NCBI RefSeq assembly: GCF_034555375.1
Contig: NZ_CP140706.1
Coordinates: forward strand, 1,107,001 to 1,171,000
Direction of reading: 5' to 3'
DNA length: 64,000 nucleotides
Source of the DNA: Pseudomonas sp. B33.4
GTDB taxonomy: Bacteria > Pseudomonadota > Gammaproteobacteria > Pseudomonadales > Pseudomonadaceae
A program made the translations under genes and the position numbers. Under the pieces are notes generated by a model. The model was not told the origin of the DNA, made no database searches, and was given only the letters and a program-made list of their open reading frames with translations. This document shows positions 50,199 through 61,173 of the stretch, piece after piece (positions within the stretch are counted from its first letter, which is position 1; the number at the start of each line of letters is the position of its first letter).

Positions 50199-50884
50199 GC
50201 GTTTCTCTAAGCCGTCTCGAGCGTCAGCTCGGTTACACCTTCAAGGATCAGGAGCTGATGCTGCTGGCCCTCACGCACCGCAGTTTTGCCGGGCGCAACA
50301 ACGAACGCCTGGAATTCCTTGGCGATGCGATCCTCAACTTCGTTGCCGGCGAGGCGCTGTTCGATCGCTTCCCGCTGGCCCGCGAAGGCCAGTTGTCGCG
50401 TTTGCGCGCACGCCTGGTGAAAGGTGAGACGCTGGCCGTTCTGGCTCGCGGTTTCGACCTTGGCGATTACCTGCGACTGGGTTCCGGTGAGCTGAAGAGC
50501 GGCGGTTTCCGTCGCGAATCGATTCTGGCCGATGCCCTTGAAGCGTTGATCGGTGCAATCTACCTCGATGCCGGCATGGACATGGCGCGTGAGCGCGTGC
50601 TGGCCTGGCTGGCCGGTGAGTTCGAAGGCCTGACGCTGGTCGACACCAACAAGGATCCGAAAACCCGCCTGCAGGAACACCTGCAATCGCGCGGTTGCGA
50701 TCTGCCACGCTACGAAGTGGTGGATATCCAGGGCGAGCCGCACTGCCGCACCTTCTTCGTCGAGTGCGAAGTTGTCTTACTGAATGAAAAAAGCCGAGGT
50801 CAGGGTGTGAGCCGTCGTATTGCCGAACAGGTAGCGGCCGCCGCAGCTCTGATTGCCCTGGGCGTGGAGAATGGCAATGACTGA
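50195..50884 (+). CDS. rnc: Ribonuclease III
   Basis: RNase III cuts double-stranded RNA in rRNA maturation and mRNA control. The 229-residue protein has the signature [12 protein letters not shown] (residues about 36-47, with acidic metal ligands), a second catalytic acid in [15 protein letters not shown], and a C-terminal dsRBD starting near [14 protein letters not shown]. The start is a GTG. It overlaps era by 8 bp. Confidence 0.96.
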   Translation: MSVSLSRLERQLGYTFKDQELMLLALTHRSFAGRNNERLEFLGDAILNFVAGEALFDRFPLAREGQLSRLRARLVKGETLAVLARGFDLGDYLRLGSGELKSGGFRRESILADALEALIGAIYLDAGMDMARERVLAWLAGEFEGLTLVDTNKDPKTRLQEHLQSRGCDLPRYEVVDIQGEPHCRTFFVECEVVLLNEKSRGQGVSRRIAEQVAAAAALIALGVENGND

Positions 50885-51779
50885 TACAAACGCAACTCGC
50901 TGTGGCTATGTTGCCATCGTCGGCCGTCCCAACGTCGGCAAGTCGACGTTGCTGAACCACATCCTTGGTCAGAAGCTCGCGATCACTTCGCGCAAGCCGC
51001 AGACCACTCGCCACAACATGCTCGGGATCAAGACCGAAGGTGACGTGCAGGCGATCTACGTCGACACCCCCGGCATGCACAAGGGGGGCGAAAAGGCTCT
51101 GAACCGTTACATGAACAAGACCGCTTCGGCGGCGTTGAAAGACGTCGATGTGGTGATCTTTGTCGTTGACCGCACCAAGTGGACCGACGAAGACCAGATG
51201 GTTCTCGAGCGCGTGCAGTACGTGACCGGCCCGCTGATCGTCGCGCTGAACAAGACCGACCGCATCGAAGACAAAGCCGAGCTGATGCCGCACCTGAGCT
51301 GGCTTCAGGAGCAACTGCCTAACGCGCAGATCATCCCGATTTCCGCGCAGCACGGGCACAACCTGGAAGCGCTGGAAAAGGTCATCGCCGATCATCTGCC
51401 GGAGAACGATCACTTCTTCCCGGAAGACCAGATCACCGACCGCAGCAGCCGTTTCCTCGCCGCCGAACTGGTGCGCGAGAAAATCATGCGCCAGATGGGT
51501 GCCGAGCTGCCGTACCAGATCACCGTCGAAATCGAAGAGTTCAAGCAGCAGGGCAAGACCCTGCATATCCATGCCTTGATCCTCGTGGAACGCGACGGCC
51601 AGAAGAAGATCATCATTGGCGACAAGGGCGAGCGCATCAAGCGCATCGGCACCGAAGCGCGCAAGGACATGGAGCTGCTGTTCGACTCCAAGATCATGCT
51701 CAACCTGTGGGTCAAGGTGAAGGGCGGCTGGTCCGACGACGAGCGTGCGCTGCGTTCGCTGGGTTACGGCGACTTGTAA
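50877..51779 (+). CDS. era: GTPase Era
   Basis: Era binds the 3' end of 16S rRNA during 30S maturation. The 300-residue protein has G1 GRPNVGKST (residues 16-24), G2 QTTRHN, G3 DTPGMH and G4 NKTD. The C-terminal KH domain has [20 protein letters not shown]. The ATG at 50877 lies inside the end of rnc. Confidence 0.97.
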   Translation: MTDTNATRCGYVAIVGRPNVGKSTLLNHILGQKLAITSRKPQTTRHNMLGIKTEGDVQAIYVDTPGMHKGGEKALNRYMNKTASAALKDVDVVIFVVDRTKWTDEDQMVLERVQYVTGPLIVALNKTDRIEDKAELMPHLSWLQEQLPNAQIIPISAQHGHNLEALEKVIADHLPENDHFFPEDQITDRSSRFLAAELVREKIMRQMGAELPYQITVEIEEFKQQGKTLHIHALILVERDGQKKIIIGDKGERIKRIGTEARKDMELLFDSKIMLNLWVKVKGGWSDDERALRSLGYGDL

Positions 51780-51807
51780 TCACCGTTCCAGAGAACACCG
51801 ATACCCA

Positions 51808-51898
51808 CTGTGGGAGCGAGCCTGCTCGCGAAGGGATGTAACATTCAGCATTGATGTTGACTGTCACTCCGCTTTCGCGAGCAGGCTCGCTCCCACAG
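51808..51898. repeat. REP pair between era and recO
   Basis: The arms at 51808-51832 and 51874-51898 are perfect inverse copies of CTGTGGGAGCGAGCCTGCTC. It sits inside the rnc-era-recO cluster. Confidence 0.9.
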
Positions 51899-51944
51899 TG
51901 GTTTTGGGTTGTGTGTAAAACTGCGTTTCTTCATCGAGAACTCA

Positions 51945-52634
51945 ATGTCGCAAAACCCACCTCCCGCCCAACCTGCCTACGTCCTGCACAGTCGCGCCTA
52001 CCGCGAAACCAGCGCGCTGGTGGATTTCCTCACGCCGCAAGGTCGGCTGCGGGCGGTGTTGCGCAGTGCGCGGGGCAAGGCCGGGACGTTGGCGCGGCCC
52101 TTCGTGTCGCTGGAAGTCGAATTTCGCGGCAAGGGCGAGCTGAAGAATGTCGGGCGCATGGAGAGTTCTGGCACCTCGGCGTGGCTCAATGGCGAGGCGC
52201 TGTTCAGTGGGCTCTATCTCAATGAATTGCTGATCCGCTTGCTGCCTGCCGAGGATCCCCATCCGGGTGTATTCGATCATTACGCCGCAACCTTGCTGGC
52301 ACTGGCCGAAGGTCGGCCGCTGGAACCGTTGCTGCGTTCCTTCGAGTGGCGGCTGCTGGATGACCTCGGTTACGGCTTTTCACTGAACACCGATATCCAC
52401 GGTGAGCCCATTGCGCCGGATGGCCTCTATCGTCTGCAAGTGGACGCGGGGCTGGAACGGGTTTTCCTGCTGCAACCCGGTCTGTTCAACGGCGTTGAAT
52501 TACTGGCCATGGCCGAAGCCGACTGGTCAGCCCCCGGCGCGCTGTCTGCTGCCAAGCGCTTGATGCGTCAGGCACTGGCCGTTCACCTGGGCGGTCGTCC
52601 GCTGGTCAGTCGCGAACTGTTTCGCAAGCCCTGA
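51945..52634 (+). CDS. recO: DNA repair protein RecO
   Basis: RecO helps RecR load RecA onto SSB-coated DNA in the RecFOR pathway. The 229-residue protein shows [20 protein letters not shown] (the OB-fold start), [18 protein letters not shown] and [19 protein letters not shown]. Like many proteobacterial RecO proteins it lacks the zinc cysteines. The start at 51945 follows GAGAA. pdxJ follows after 47 bp. Confidence 0.94.
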   Translation: MSQNPPPAQPAYVLHSRAYRETSALVDFLTPQGRLRAVLRSARGKAGTLARPFVSLEVEFRGKGELKNVGRMESSGTSAWLNGEALFSGLYLNELLIRLLPAEDPHPGVFDHYAATLLALAEGRPLEPLLRSFEWRLLDDLGYGFSLNTDIHGEPIAPDGLYRLQVDAGLERVFLLQPGLFNGVELLAMAEADWSAPGALSAAKRLMRQALAVHLGGRPLVSRELFRKP

Positions 52635-52681
52635 TCACCCCGTATGCTGTGCGCCGAATCTCTCAATTCAGGAGCGCACTC

Positions 52682-53425
52682 GTGACCACCAGCAATCGCA
52701 TTTTTCTTGGCGTGAACATCGACCACGTCGCCACCCTGCGTCAGGCCCGTGGCACGCGCTACCCGGACCCGGTCAAGGCTGCACTGGACGCGGAAGAGGC
52801 GGGCGCCGATGGCATCACCGTGCATCTGCGTGAAGATCGCCGACACATTCAGGAGCGCGATGTCCTGTTGCTCAAGGACGTGCTGCAAACCCGCATGAAC
52901 TTCGAAATGGGCGTCACCGAAGAAATGATGGCGTTCGCCGAGCGCATCCGCCCGGCGCACATTTGCCTGGTCCCGGAAACCCGTCAGGAGCTGACTACCG
53001 AGGGTGGTCTGGATGTAGCGGGGCAGGAAGAGCGCATCAAGGCAGCGGTCGAGCGCCTGTCGAAGATCGGCAGCGAAGTGTCGCTGTTCATCGATGCTGA
53101 CGAGCGGCAGATTGCCGCGTCGAAGCGCGTTGGTGCGCCGGCGATCGAACTGCACACCGGGCGTTACGCCGACGCCGAAACCCCGACTGAAGTGGCTGAA
53201 GAATTGAAGCGTGTGGCGGATGGCGTGGCGTTTGGTCTGGCCCAAGGCTTGATCGTTAACGCGGGTCACGGTTTGCATTACCACAACGTTGAAGCGGTGG
53301 CGGCAATCAAGGGCATCAACGAACTGAACATCGGCCACGCGCTGGTGGCGCATGCGTTGTTCGTGGGATTCAAGTCTGCTGTGTCCGAGATGAAGGCGCT
53401 GATTCTGGCCGCTGCCAAGCACTAA
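52682..53425 (+). CDS. pdxJ: Pyridoxine 5'-phosphate synthase PdxJ
   Basis: PdxJ condenses 1-deoxyxylulose-5-phosphate with 3-amino-2-oxopropyl phosphate to form pyridoxine phosphate. The 247-residue TIM barrel has [20 protein letters not shown] at the N-terminus and [16 protein letters not shown] in the active site. [12 protein letters not shown] forms the phosphate-binding loop. The start is a GTG with AGGAG upstream. Confidence 0.96.
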   Translation: MTTSNRIFLGVNIDHVATLRQARGTRYPDPVKAALDAEEAGADGITVHLREDRRHIQERDVLLLKDVLQTRMNFEMGVTEEMMAFAERIRPAHICLVPETRQELTTEGGLDVAGQEERIKAAVERLSKIGSEVSLFIDADERQIAASKRVGAPAIELHTGRYADAETPTEVAEELKRVADGVAFGLAQGLIVNAGHGLHYHNVEAVAAIKGINELNIGHALVAHALFVGFKSAVSEMKALILAAAKH

Positions 53426-53442
53426 AGGTCAACGCATAACAA

Positions 53443-53533
53443 CTGTGGGAGCGAGCCTGCTCGCGAAAGCGGTGTATCAGTCAAGGATGATGTCGGCTGA
53501 CACGGCGCCTTCGCGAGCAAGCTCGCTCCCACA
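53443..53533. repeat. REP pair between pdxJ and mltF
   Basis: The arms at 53443-53468 and 53509-53533 lie between convergent genes; the second arm is the AGCAAGCTCGC variant. Confidence 0.88.
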
Positions 53534-53551
53534 TTTGATTTAGGGTGTCTG

Positions 53552-55078
<1,527 letters not shown>

Positions 55079-55297
55079 TCACAAAACCGAGCTAAACCCC
55101 GCAGAAACGGGCCTTCACGGCATTTTGTTACAGTAAAAATAAGCGGCTTCTGGATAGTCGATTTACCTGACTCCGAAGTCGGAAACACAGATTGATACCC
55201 GAGTGCAACCGTGCGTAGCGTTTCGGGTGATGTTGAGGGCGGTTTAGGCTAGAATGCACGGCCTCAAAGCACACCCCTTCCCGAGGCTGTCCCGAAG

Positions 55298-58200
55298 ATG
55301 TTGATCCTGCGCGGCGCTCCTGCCCTTTCTGCCTTTCGCCACAGCAAACTCCTTGAGCAACTGAGCCAGAAGGTTCCAGCTGTCAGTGGCCTGTATGCTG
55401 AATTCGCTCACTTCGCCGAAGTCACCGGCGTCCTGACCGGCGACGAACAGCAGGTGCTAGCGCGCCTTCTGAAGTACGGCCCAAGCGTTCCGGTACAAGA
55501 GCCGACCGGTCGTCTGTTTCTGGTGTTGCCGCGTTTCGGCACCATCTCGCCATGGTCGAGCAAGGCCAGCGACATTGCCCGCAACTGCGGCCTGAGCAAG
55601 ATCCAGCGTCTGGAGCGCGGTATCGCCTTCTACGTTGCCGGTCAGTTCAGCGAAGCCCAAGCCCAGCAGATTGCCGACGTGCTGCATGACCGCATGACCC
55701 AGATCGTGCTGGCCAACCTTGAACAGGCCGCCGGTCTGTTCAGCCACGCCGAACCGAAGCCGCTGACTGCAATCGACATCCTCGGTGGTGGTCGCGCCGC
55801 GCTGGAAAAAGCCAACACCGAGCTGGGCCTGGCTCTGGCCGAAGACGAAATTGACTATCTGGTCGACGCCTTCAACGGCTTGAAGCGCAACCCGCACGAC
55901 ATCGAACTGATGATGTTCGCCCAGGCCAACTCCGAGCACTGCCGCCACAAGATCTTCAACGCCAGTTGGGATATTGATGGTGAGAACCAGGAAAAAAGCC
56001 TGTTCGGCATGATCAAGAACACCTACGTGATGCACAGCGAAGGTGTTCTGTCGGCTTATAAGGACAACGCCTCGGTGATCGTCGGCAACGTCGCCGGCCG
56101 TTTCTTCCCGAACCCTGAAACCCGCCAATACGGCGCGGTGCAGGAGCCGGTGCACATCCTGATGAAGGTTGAAACCCACAACCACCCGACCGCGATCGCT
56201 CCTTTCCCGGGCGCGTCGACCGGTTCCGGCGGTGAGATCCGTGACGAAGGTGCAACCGGCCGTGGCGCCAAGCCAAAGGCTGGCCTGACCGGTTTCACCG
56301 TGTCGAACCTGCAGATCCCCGGCTTCGAACAGCCGTGGGAAGTGCCGTACGGCAAGCCTGAGCGCATCGTTACCGCGCTGGACATCATGATCGAAGGCCC
56401 GCTCGGCGGCGCCGCGTTCAACAACGAATTCGGTCGTCCGGCCCTGACTGGCTACTTCCGTACCTTCGAACAATCGATCACCACCCCGCACGGTGACGAA
56501 GTTCGTGGTTACCACAAGCCGATCATGCTCGCTGGCGGCATGGGCAACATCCGCGAAGAACACGTCAAGAAAGGCGAGATCGTCGTTGGCTCCAAGCTGA
56601 TCGTCCTCGGCGGCCCGGCGATGTTGATCGGTCTGGGCGGCGGCGCCGCTTCCTCGATGGCCACCGGCACCAGCTCGGCGGATCTCGACTTCGCTTCCGT
56701 GCAGCGTGAAAACCCTGAGATGGAGCGTCGCTGCCAGGAGGTCATCGACCGTTGCTGGCAGTTGGGTGACAAGAACCCGATCAGCTTCATCCACGACGTC
56801 GGCGCGGGCGGTCTGTCCAACGCCTTCCCGGAACTGGTCAACGACGGCGACCGCGGTGGCCGTTTCGAACTGCGCAACATTCCAAACGACGAGCCGGGCA
56901 TGGCTCCGCACGAAATCTGGTCCAACGAATCCCAGGAACGTTATGTGCTGGCGGTCGGCCCGGAAGATTTCGAGCGCTTCCAGGCGATCTGCGAACGCGA
57001 GCGTTGCCCGTTTGCCGTTGTTGGTGAAGCCACTGCCGAACCGCAACTGACCGTGACCGACAGCCACTTCGGCAACAACCCGGTGGACATGCCACTGGAA
57101 GTGTTGCTGGGCAAAGCCCCGCGCATGCACCGTTCGGTGGTTCGTGAAGCTGAGCTGGGCGATGACTTCGATCCGTCGAACCTCGACATCACCGAGTCCA
57201 TCGAACGCGTTCTGCATCACCCGGCCGTGGCCAGCAAAAGCTTCCTGATCACCATCGGCGACCGCACCATCACCGGCCTCGTGGCCCGTGACCAAATGGT
57301 CGGCCCGTGGCAGGTTCCGGTGGCCGACGTTGCTGTTACCGCGACCAGCTTCGACGTTTACACCGGTGAAGCGATGGCGATGGGCGAGCGTACTCCGCTG
57401 GCATTGCTGGACGCCCCGGCGTCGGGCCGCATGGCCATCGGCGAAACCCTGACCAACATCGCGGCTTCGCGCATCAACAAGATCTCCGACATCAAACTAT
57501 CGGCGAACTGGATGTCGGCGGCCGGCCACCCGGGCGAAGACGCGCGTCTGTACGACACCGTGAAAGCGGTCGGTATGGAACTGTGCCCTGAGCTGGGCAT
57601 CACCATTCCGGTGGGCAAGGACTCGATGTCCATGGCCACCCGTTGGAACGACAACGGCGAAGAAAAAACCGTGACCTCGCCGATGTCGCTGATCGTGACC
57701 GGTTTCGCGCCAGTGGCTGACATCCGTCAGACCCTGACCCCGGAACTGCGCATGGACAAGGGCACCACCGACCTGATCCTGATCGACCTCGGTCGCGGGC
57801 AGAACCGTATGGGCGCGTCGATCCTTGCTCAGACACACGGCAAGCTCGGCAAACACGCACCGGACGTCGATGACGCCGAAGACCTTAAAGCCTTCTTCGC
57901 GGTGATCCAGGGCTTGAACGCCGACGGTCACTTGCTGGCTTACCACGACCGTTCCGACGGTGGTCTGCTGACCTCCGTGGTCGAAATGGCCTTCGCCGGT
58001 CATTGCGGTCTGAGCCTGAACCTCGACGGTCTGGCCGAAACCACCGCCGACATCGCCGCCATCCTGTTCAACGAAGAACTGGGTGCTGTGATCCAGGTTC
58101 GTCAGGACGCTACGCCAGACATCCTCGCGCAGTTCAGCGCGGCCGGTCTGGGCGACTGCGTGTCGGTGATCGGTCAGCCGATCAACAATGGCCAGATCAA

Positions 58201-59194
58201 CATCACCTTCAACGGTGACACCGTGTTCGAAGGCCAGCGTCGTCTGCTGCAACGTCAGTGGGCCGAGACCAGCTACCAGATCCAGCGTCTGCGCGATAAC
58301 GCCGACTGCGCCGAGCAAGAATTCGACGTGCTGCTGGAAGAAGACAACCCGGGCCTGAGCGTCAAGCTCAGCTACGACGTCAACCAGGACATCGCCGCGC
58401 CTTACATCAAGAAAGGCATCCGCCCACAGGTTGCCGTGCTGCGTGAGCAGGGCGTCAATGGTCAGGTGGAGATGGCGGCGGCGTTCGACCGCGCCGGTTT
58501 CAACGCGATCGACGTGCACATGAGCGACATTCTCGCCGGCCGTGTCGACCTGAACGAGTTCAAAGGTCTGGTGGCGTGCGGTGGTTTCTCCTACGGCGAC
58601 GTGCTCGGCGCCGGTGAAGGCTGGGCCAAGTCGGCACTGTTCAACAGCCGTGCCCGCGATGCGTTCCAGGGCTTCTTCGAACGCAACGACAGCTTCACCC
58701 TCGGCGTGTGCAACGGTTGCCAGATGATGTCCAACCTGCATGAGCTGATCCCGGGCAGCGAGTTCTGGCCGCACTTCGTGCGCAACCGCTCCGAGCAGTT
58801 CGAAGCGCGCGTGGCGATGGTGCAGATTCAGGAATCGAACTCGATCTTCCTGCAGGGCATGGCCGGTTCGCGTATGCCGATCGCCATTGCTCACGGCGAA
58901 GGTCACGCCGAGTTCTCCAGCGAAGAAGCCCTGCTGGAAGCCGATCTGTCGGGTTGCGTGGCGATGCGTTTCGTCGACAACCATGGCAAGGTCACCGAGC
59001 GTTATCCGGCTAACCCGAACGGTTCGCCGCGCGGGATTACCGGTCTCACCAGCCGTGATGGCCGCGTGACGATCATGATGCCGCACCCGGAGCGTGTGTT
59101 CCGCGCGGTGCAGAACTCGTGGCGTTCGGAAGACTGGAACGAAGATGCACCGTGGATGCGTATGTTCCGTAATGCTCGCGTCTGGGTGAACTAA
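55298..59194 (+). CDS. purL: Phosphoribosylformylglycinamidine synthase PurL
   Basis: PurL makes FGAM from FGAR, ATP and glutamine in purine synthesis. The 1298-residue single-chain form has an N-terminal PurS-like part and tandem AIRS-type domains with [13 protein letters not shown] and [17 protein letters not shown] loops. The C-terminal class I glutaminase has its nucleophile in GVCNGCQMM (about residue 1138) and a His in MMPHPERVF (about 1262). The 285-bp upstream gap shows a TAGAAT -10-like box near 55251. Confidence 0.97.
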   Translation: MLILRGAPALSAFRHSKLLEQLSQKVPAVSGLYAEFAHFAEVTGVLTGDEQQVLARLLKYGPSVPVQEPTGRLFLVLPRFGTISPWSSKASDIARNCGLSKIQRLERGIAFYVAGQFSEAQAQQIADVLHDRMTQIVLANLEQAAGLFSHAEPKPLTAIDILGGGRAALEKANTELGLALAEDEIDYLVDAFNGLKRNPHDIELMMFAQANSEHCRHKIFNASWDIDGENQEKSLFGMIKNTYVMHSEGVLSAYKDNASVIVGNVAGRFFPNPETRQYGAVQEPVHILMKVETHNHPTAIAPFPGASTGSGGEIRDEGATGRGAKPKAGLTGFTVSNLQIPGFEQPWEVPYGKPERIVTALDIMIEGPLGGAAFNNEFGRPALTGYFRTFEQSITTPHGDEVRGYHKPIMLAGGMGNIREEHVKKGEIVVGSKLIVLGGPAMLIGLGGGAASSMATGTSSADLDFASVQRENPEMERRCQEVIDRCWQLGDKNPISFIHDVGAGGLSNAFPELVNDGDRGGRFELRNIPNDEPGMAPHEIWSNESQERYVLAVGPEDFERFQAICERERCPFAVVGEATAEPQLTVTDSHFGNNPVDMPLEVLLGKAPRMHRSVVREAELGDDFDPSNLDITESIERVLHHPAVASKSFLITIGDRTITGLVARDQMVGPWQVPVADVAVTATSFDVYTGEAMAMGERTPLALLDAPASGRMAIGETLTNIAASRINKISDIKLSANWMSAAGHPGEDARLYDTVKAVGMELCPELGITIPVGKDSMSMATRWNDNGEEKTVTSPMSLIVTGFAPVADIRQTLTPELRMDKGTTDLILIDLGRGQNRMGASILAQTHGKLGKHAPDVDDAEDLKAFFAVIQGLNADGHLLAYHDRSDGGLLTSVVEMAFAGHCGLSLNLDGLAETTADIAAILFNEELGAVIQVRQDATPDILAQFSAAGLGDCVSVIGQPINNGQINITFNGDTVFEGQRRLLQRQWAETSYQIQRLRDNADCAEQEFDVLLEEDNPGLSVKLSYDVNQDIAAPYIKKGIRPQVAVLREQGVNGQVEMAAAFDRAGFNAIDVHMSDILAGRVDLNEFKGLVACGGFSYGDVLGAGEGWAKSALFNSRARDAFQGFFERNDSFTLGVCNGCQMMSNLHELIPGSEFWPHFVRNRSEQFEARVAMVQIQESNSIFLQGMAGSRMPIAIAHGEGHAEFSSEEALLEADLSGCVAMRFVDNHGKVTERYPANPNGSPRGITGLTSRDGRVTIMMPHPERVFRAVQNSWRSEDWNEDAPWMRMFRNARVWVN

Positions 59195-59199
59195 GGCCT

Positions 59200-59511
59200 G
59201 TGTACAAGCTCGCCTTTTTTGTTCCTGACAGTCATGTCGAGGTGGTCAAAGGGGCTGTGTTCGCTGCCGGTGGTGGGCGGATCGGTGACTATGACCACTG
59301 TGCGTGGCAGGTGCTTGGGTCTGGTCAGTTTCGGCCTTTGGACGGCAGTCAGCCGTTTATTGGCGAGGCGGGGCAGGTTGAGCGGGTTGAGGAATGGAAG
59401 GTTGAGCTGGTGGTAGCGGATGAGTTGATTCGCGCTGTGGTGGCGGCTCTCAAGTTGAGCCATCCCTATGAGACGCCGGCTTATGAGGTGTGGCGGCTGG
59501 AAGATTTCTGA
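59200..59511 (+). CDS. YqfO/NIF3-like small protein (CutA-like domain)
   Basis: The 103-residue protein matches the inserted CutA-like domain of NIF3/YqfO proteins without the metal-binding NIF3 halves: YKLAFFVPDSHVEVVKGAVF, GGRIGDYDHCAWQ and a closing HPYETPAYEVWRL. The start is a GTG 5 bp after the purL stop. The function is unknown. A strong terminator follows. Confidence 0.85.
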   Translation: MYKLAFFVPDSHVEVVKGAVFAAGGGRIGDYDHCAWQVLGSGQFRPLDGSQPFIGEAGQVERVEEWKVELVVADELIRAVVAALKLSHPYETPAYEVWRLEDF

Positions 59512-59533
59512 ACTTTCTGGCTGCTGAAACAGG

Positions 59534-59569
59534 AAACCCGCAGATGAGTGATTGTCTGCGGGTTTTTTG
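59534..59569 (+). terminator. Terminator after the YqfO-like gene
   Basis: ACCCGCAGA and TCTGCGGGT pair with a short loop and are followed by TTTTT, 23 bp after the stop. Confidence 0.9.
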
Positions 59570-59602
59570 TTGCCTGCGATTTGGTGGGCGACCCCATTCC
59601 AC

Positions 59603-59630
59603 TGTGGGAGCTGGCTTGCCAGCGATGGCG
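59603..59630. repeat. Single REP half-element
   Basis: TGTGGGAGCTGGCTTGCCAG begins a lone arm of the GTGGGAGC REP type, with an internal GCTGGC/GCCAGC dyad. No inverted partner is visible nearby. Confidence 0.7.
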
Positions 59631-59689
59631 TTGGCTCAGGCAATGATGTTCTGACTGACCGAGTACATATCCATTGCTGCGATAACGGC

Positions 59690-60003
59690 TTCTTAGCGTT
59701 CCGCCCTTACGGCGGGTCACCTTTTCCAAACGCCGAAAAGGTAACCCAAAAGGCTTTGCCCCAACGTTCGGCCCACTCGCTAAGGCTCGGGGTTCCTTCG
59801 CTCCGGGATCCATCCGGGCGCATCGCCTCCGGTTTGCTTCGCTGCACCTCCTCTCGATGCATTTGGCTGCGCCAAACGGTCGCTGCACTCCCACCCCCGG
59901 ATAAATCCCTCCACTCAGCCTGCCGACGGGGCCTGTGGATCAAGATCAAGAGCAGGCGAGCTGACACTCGGCCTAGAGTGGTGAGGAGCCCGGGGTTCGA
60001 CTT
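59690..60003. repeat. Interspersed non-coding repeat typical of P. fluorescens genomes
   Basis: This 300-bp stretch (CCGCCCTTACGGCGGGTCAC onward, through CCGGGATCCATCCGGGCGCA to the GAAGCCCGGGG-like end) resembles, from memory, a repeat scattered through fluorescent pseudomonads. It starts with a CCGCC/GGCGG hairpin. It carries open frames on both strands, but their codon patterns do not look like real genes. Only one copy occurs in this window. Confidence 0.5.
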
Positions 60004-60043
60004 TTGATTTGTGTTGGAGCTGCCCCTCATTGGAACGCCGCCC

Positions 60044-60184
60044 GCCCAGCCCTCTCCCGGGGGAGAGGGAGCCGATTTGTGGGCTTTTCAGGATCTGAGT
60101 TCGACTCGGTATTTCACGTCGGTGTACATCCACCAAACACTCCGGTCAGTCCCCTCTCCCTCTGGGAGAGGGCTAGGGTGAGGG
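60044..60184. repeat. Mirror-repeat element, copy C
   Basis: The left arm (CCAGCCCTCTCCC...GGGAGAGGGA, from 60044) is partly eroded. The right arm is intact (CCCCTCTCCCTCTGGGAGAG to GGGTGAGGG, ending 60184). The core keeps GTTCGACTCGGTATTTC and TCCGGTCAGT. See copies A (1531-1786) and B (14886-15033). Confidence 0.8.
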
Positions 60185-60229
60185 TTTGCTTTGGTCTGTT
60201 TAGATATGTGTAGAAATAGCAGAACCTTC

Positions 60230-60450
60230 CCACAAGGTTTTCAGGTTGTCCGTCGGACGCCCGCTCTCTAGTCTTTGCCTGTCGCTGCCAATTCAGCGAC
60301 CGGGCGTGAGATCCCCGGAATGCTTGCAACTAGCGCCAACACCACGATAATTGGCGCCAGCTTAATTTACTGCCTGTTTTATGGCGGCTGTGTGCGGGCA
60401 GATTTCGGTCTGGCCGGTTGCCTACTCCGGTGGATCTCACCCCGCTAGCG
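60230..60450. other. Leader-like sequence upstream of a DUF6124-type remnant
   Basis: The stretch contains GGCGCCA/TGGCGCC-type dyads (TAGCGCCAAC and TTGGCGCCAGC, about 60329-60362) and a 42-codon open frame from 60321 (MLATSANTTIIGASLIYCLF). I recall similar sequence upstream of small DUF6124/DUF3077 genes in other pseudomonads, but cannot verify it here. It could be a regulatory leader. Confidence 0.35.
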
Positions 60451-60478
60451 AGTCATTAGCCTCGGCAAGTACCGCGCC

Positions 60479-60601
60479 GGCAACTTCGCCAATGAGCTAA
60501 ACGGTTCTCAGCGCAACACGGTATTAAGCATCCAGCAAATCATCATGCTCGCCGAACTGGCGGTAAATCGCGCACTGGATCGGGTAGACCCGCAAACCTG
60601 A
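60479..60601 (+). pseudogene. C-terminal remnant of a DUF6124-type gene
   Basis: An open frame without a start codon encodes GNFANELNGSQRNTVLSIQQ followed by IIMLAELAVNRALDRVDPQT and a TGA stop. This matches what I recall of the conserved C-terminus of DUF6124 proteins, where NELNGSQRNTVL and ELAVNRALD are hallmarks. The N-terminal two thirds are missing; the frame runs back only to a TAG at 60446, into leader-type sequence. A deletion joining leader and gene end would explain this. Confidence 0.55.
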
Positions 60602-60622
60602 TCTATACGGGGACATCGCAAA

Positions 60623-60655
60623 CAGGCTCGTCCCATTTGGATCGGGGCGAGCCTG
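60623..60655. terminator. REP-derived hairpin after the DUF6124 remnant
   Basis: CAGGCTCGTCCC and GGGGCGAGCCTG form a 12-bp stem with one mismatch and a 9-nt loop. It resembles a shortened GAGCCTGCTC REP. There is no U-run. Confidence 0.45.
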
Positions 60656-60824
60656 CTCAGGCGCATTACCTGAGATTGACGTTCGCGGCTCAACCACAGC
60701 GGCAGAAGTGGCATTGACCGTTCATCGAAACAGCCCTTGACCTGTAATTTCTGACAGTGGCGCGATACCTCCAACTCCTGTCAGATGAGCCTTCCATCCA
60801 AAACTGGTAAGAAGGAACTTGGCT

Positions 60825-61124
60825 ATGTCTGCTGAAAAAAATGGTGTGCCAACAATCACCTCTGTGAAAGACGATAAGGGCTTAGAGATTCCCAACGGTG
60901 GCGCCACCTCGGCAACTGCTGTGCACTTGAGCGGGTTTGCAGTTGCCGGAGAAAAAGTTGAAATCTTCGACGCTGCTGTTTCGAGGGGGCAGGCAGTCAC
61001 CAGTGCTGCAGGACTCTGGGATTTGGGCCTACCGGGTCTGACGCTGGGTATTCATTCGATTACGGCCAAAGGAAGCGCTGGTTCTTCACCGGCGCGTACT
61101 TTTACCGTTGTTGAAGCGAAGTAA
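60825..61124 (+). CDS. Small stand-alone Ig-like domain protein
   Basis: The 99-residue protein is a single bacterial Ig-like beta-sandwich: PTITSVKDDKGLEIPNGG, LSGFAVAGEKVEIFD, then LTLGIHSITAKGSAG and TFTVVEAK. These are the strand and turn pattern of repeat units in RTX adhesins and other surface proteins. It has no signal peptide or membrane span. The ATG at 60825 has AAGGA upstream. It may be a detached adhesin repeat or a cytoplasmic binding module; the function is unknown. Confidence 0.75.
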   Translation: MSAEKNGVPTITSVKDDKGLEIPNGGATSATAVHLSGFAVAGEKVEIFDAAVSRGQAVTSAAGLWDLGLPGLTLGIHSITAKGSAGSSPARTFTVVEAK

Positions 61125-61130
61125 CGCAAT

Positions 61131-61167
61131 AAAAAAAGCCGCTGTGCTTCATAGGCCGGCGGCTTTT
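61131..61167. terminator. Bidirectional terminator between the Ig-like gene and nagE
   Basis: AAAGCCG and CGGCTTT pair within A7 and T4 tracts, between two convergent genes. Confidence 0.85.
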
Positions 61168-61173
61168 CATGGG

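Noticed and set aside
55457..57295. A 612-codon minus-strand frame opposite purL
   Set aside because: Antisense shadow of a complete, well-recognised gene.
59552..60007. A 151-codon frame within the 59.7-60.0 kb repeat
   Set aside because: It overlaps a dispersed repeat and has frames on both strands without coding character.
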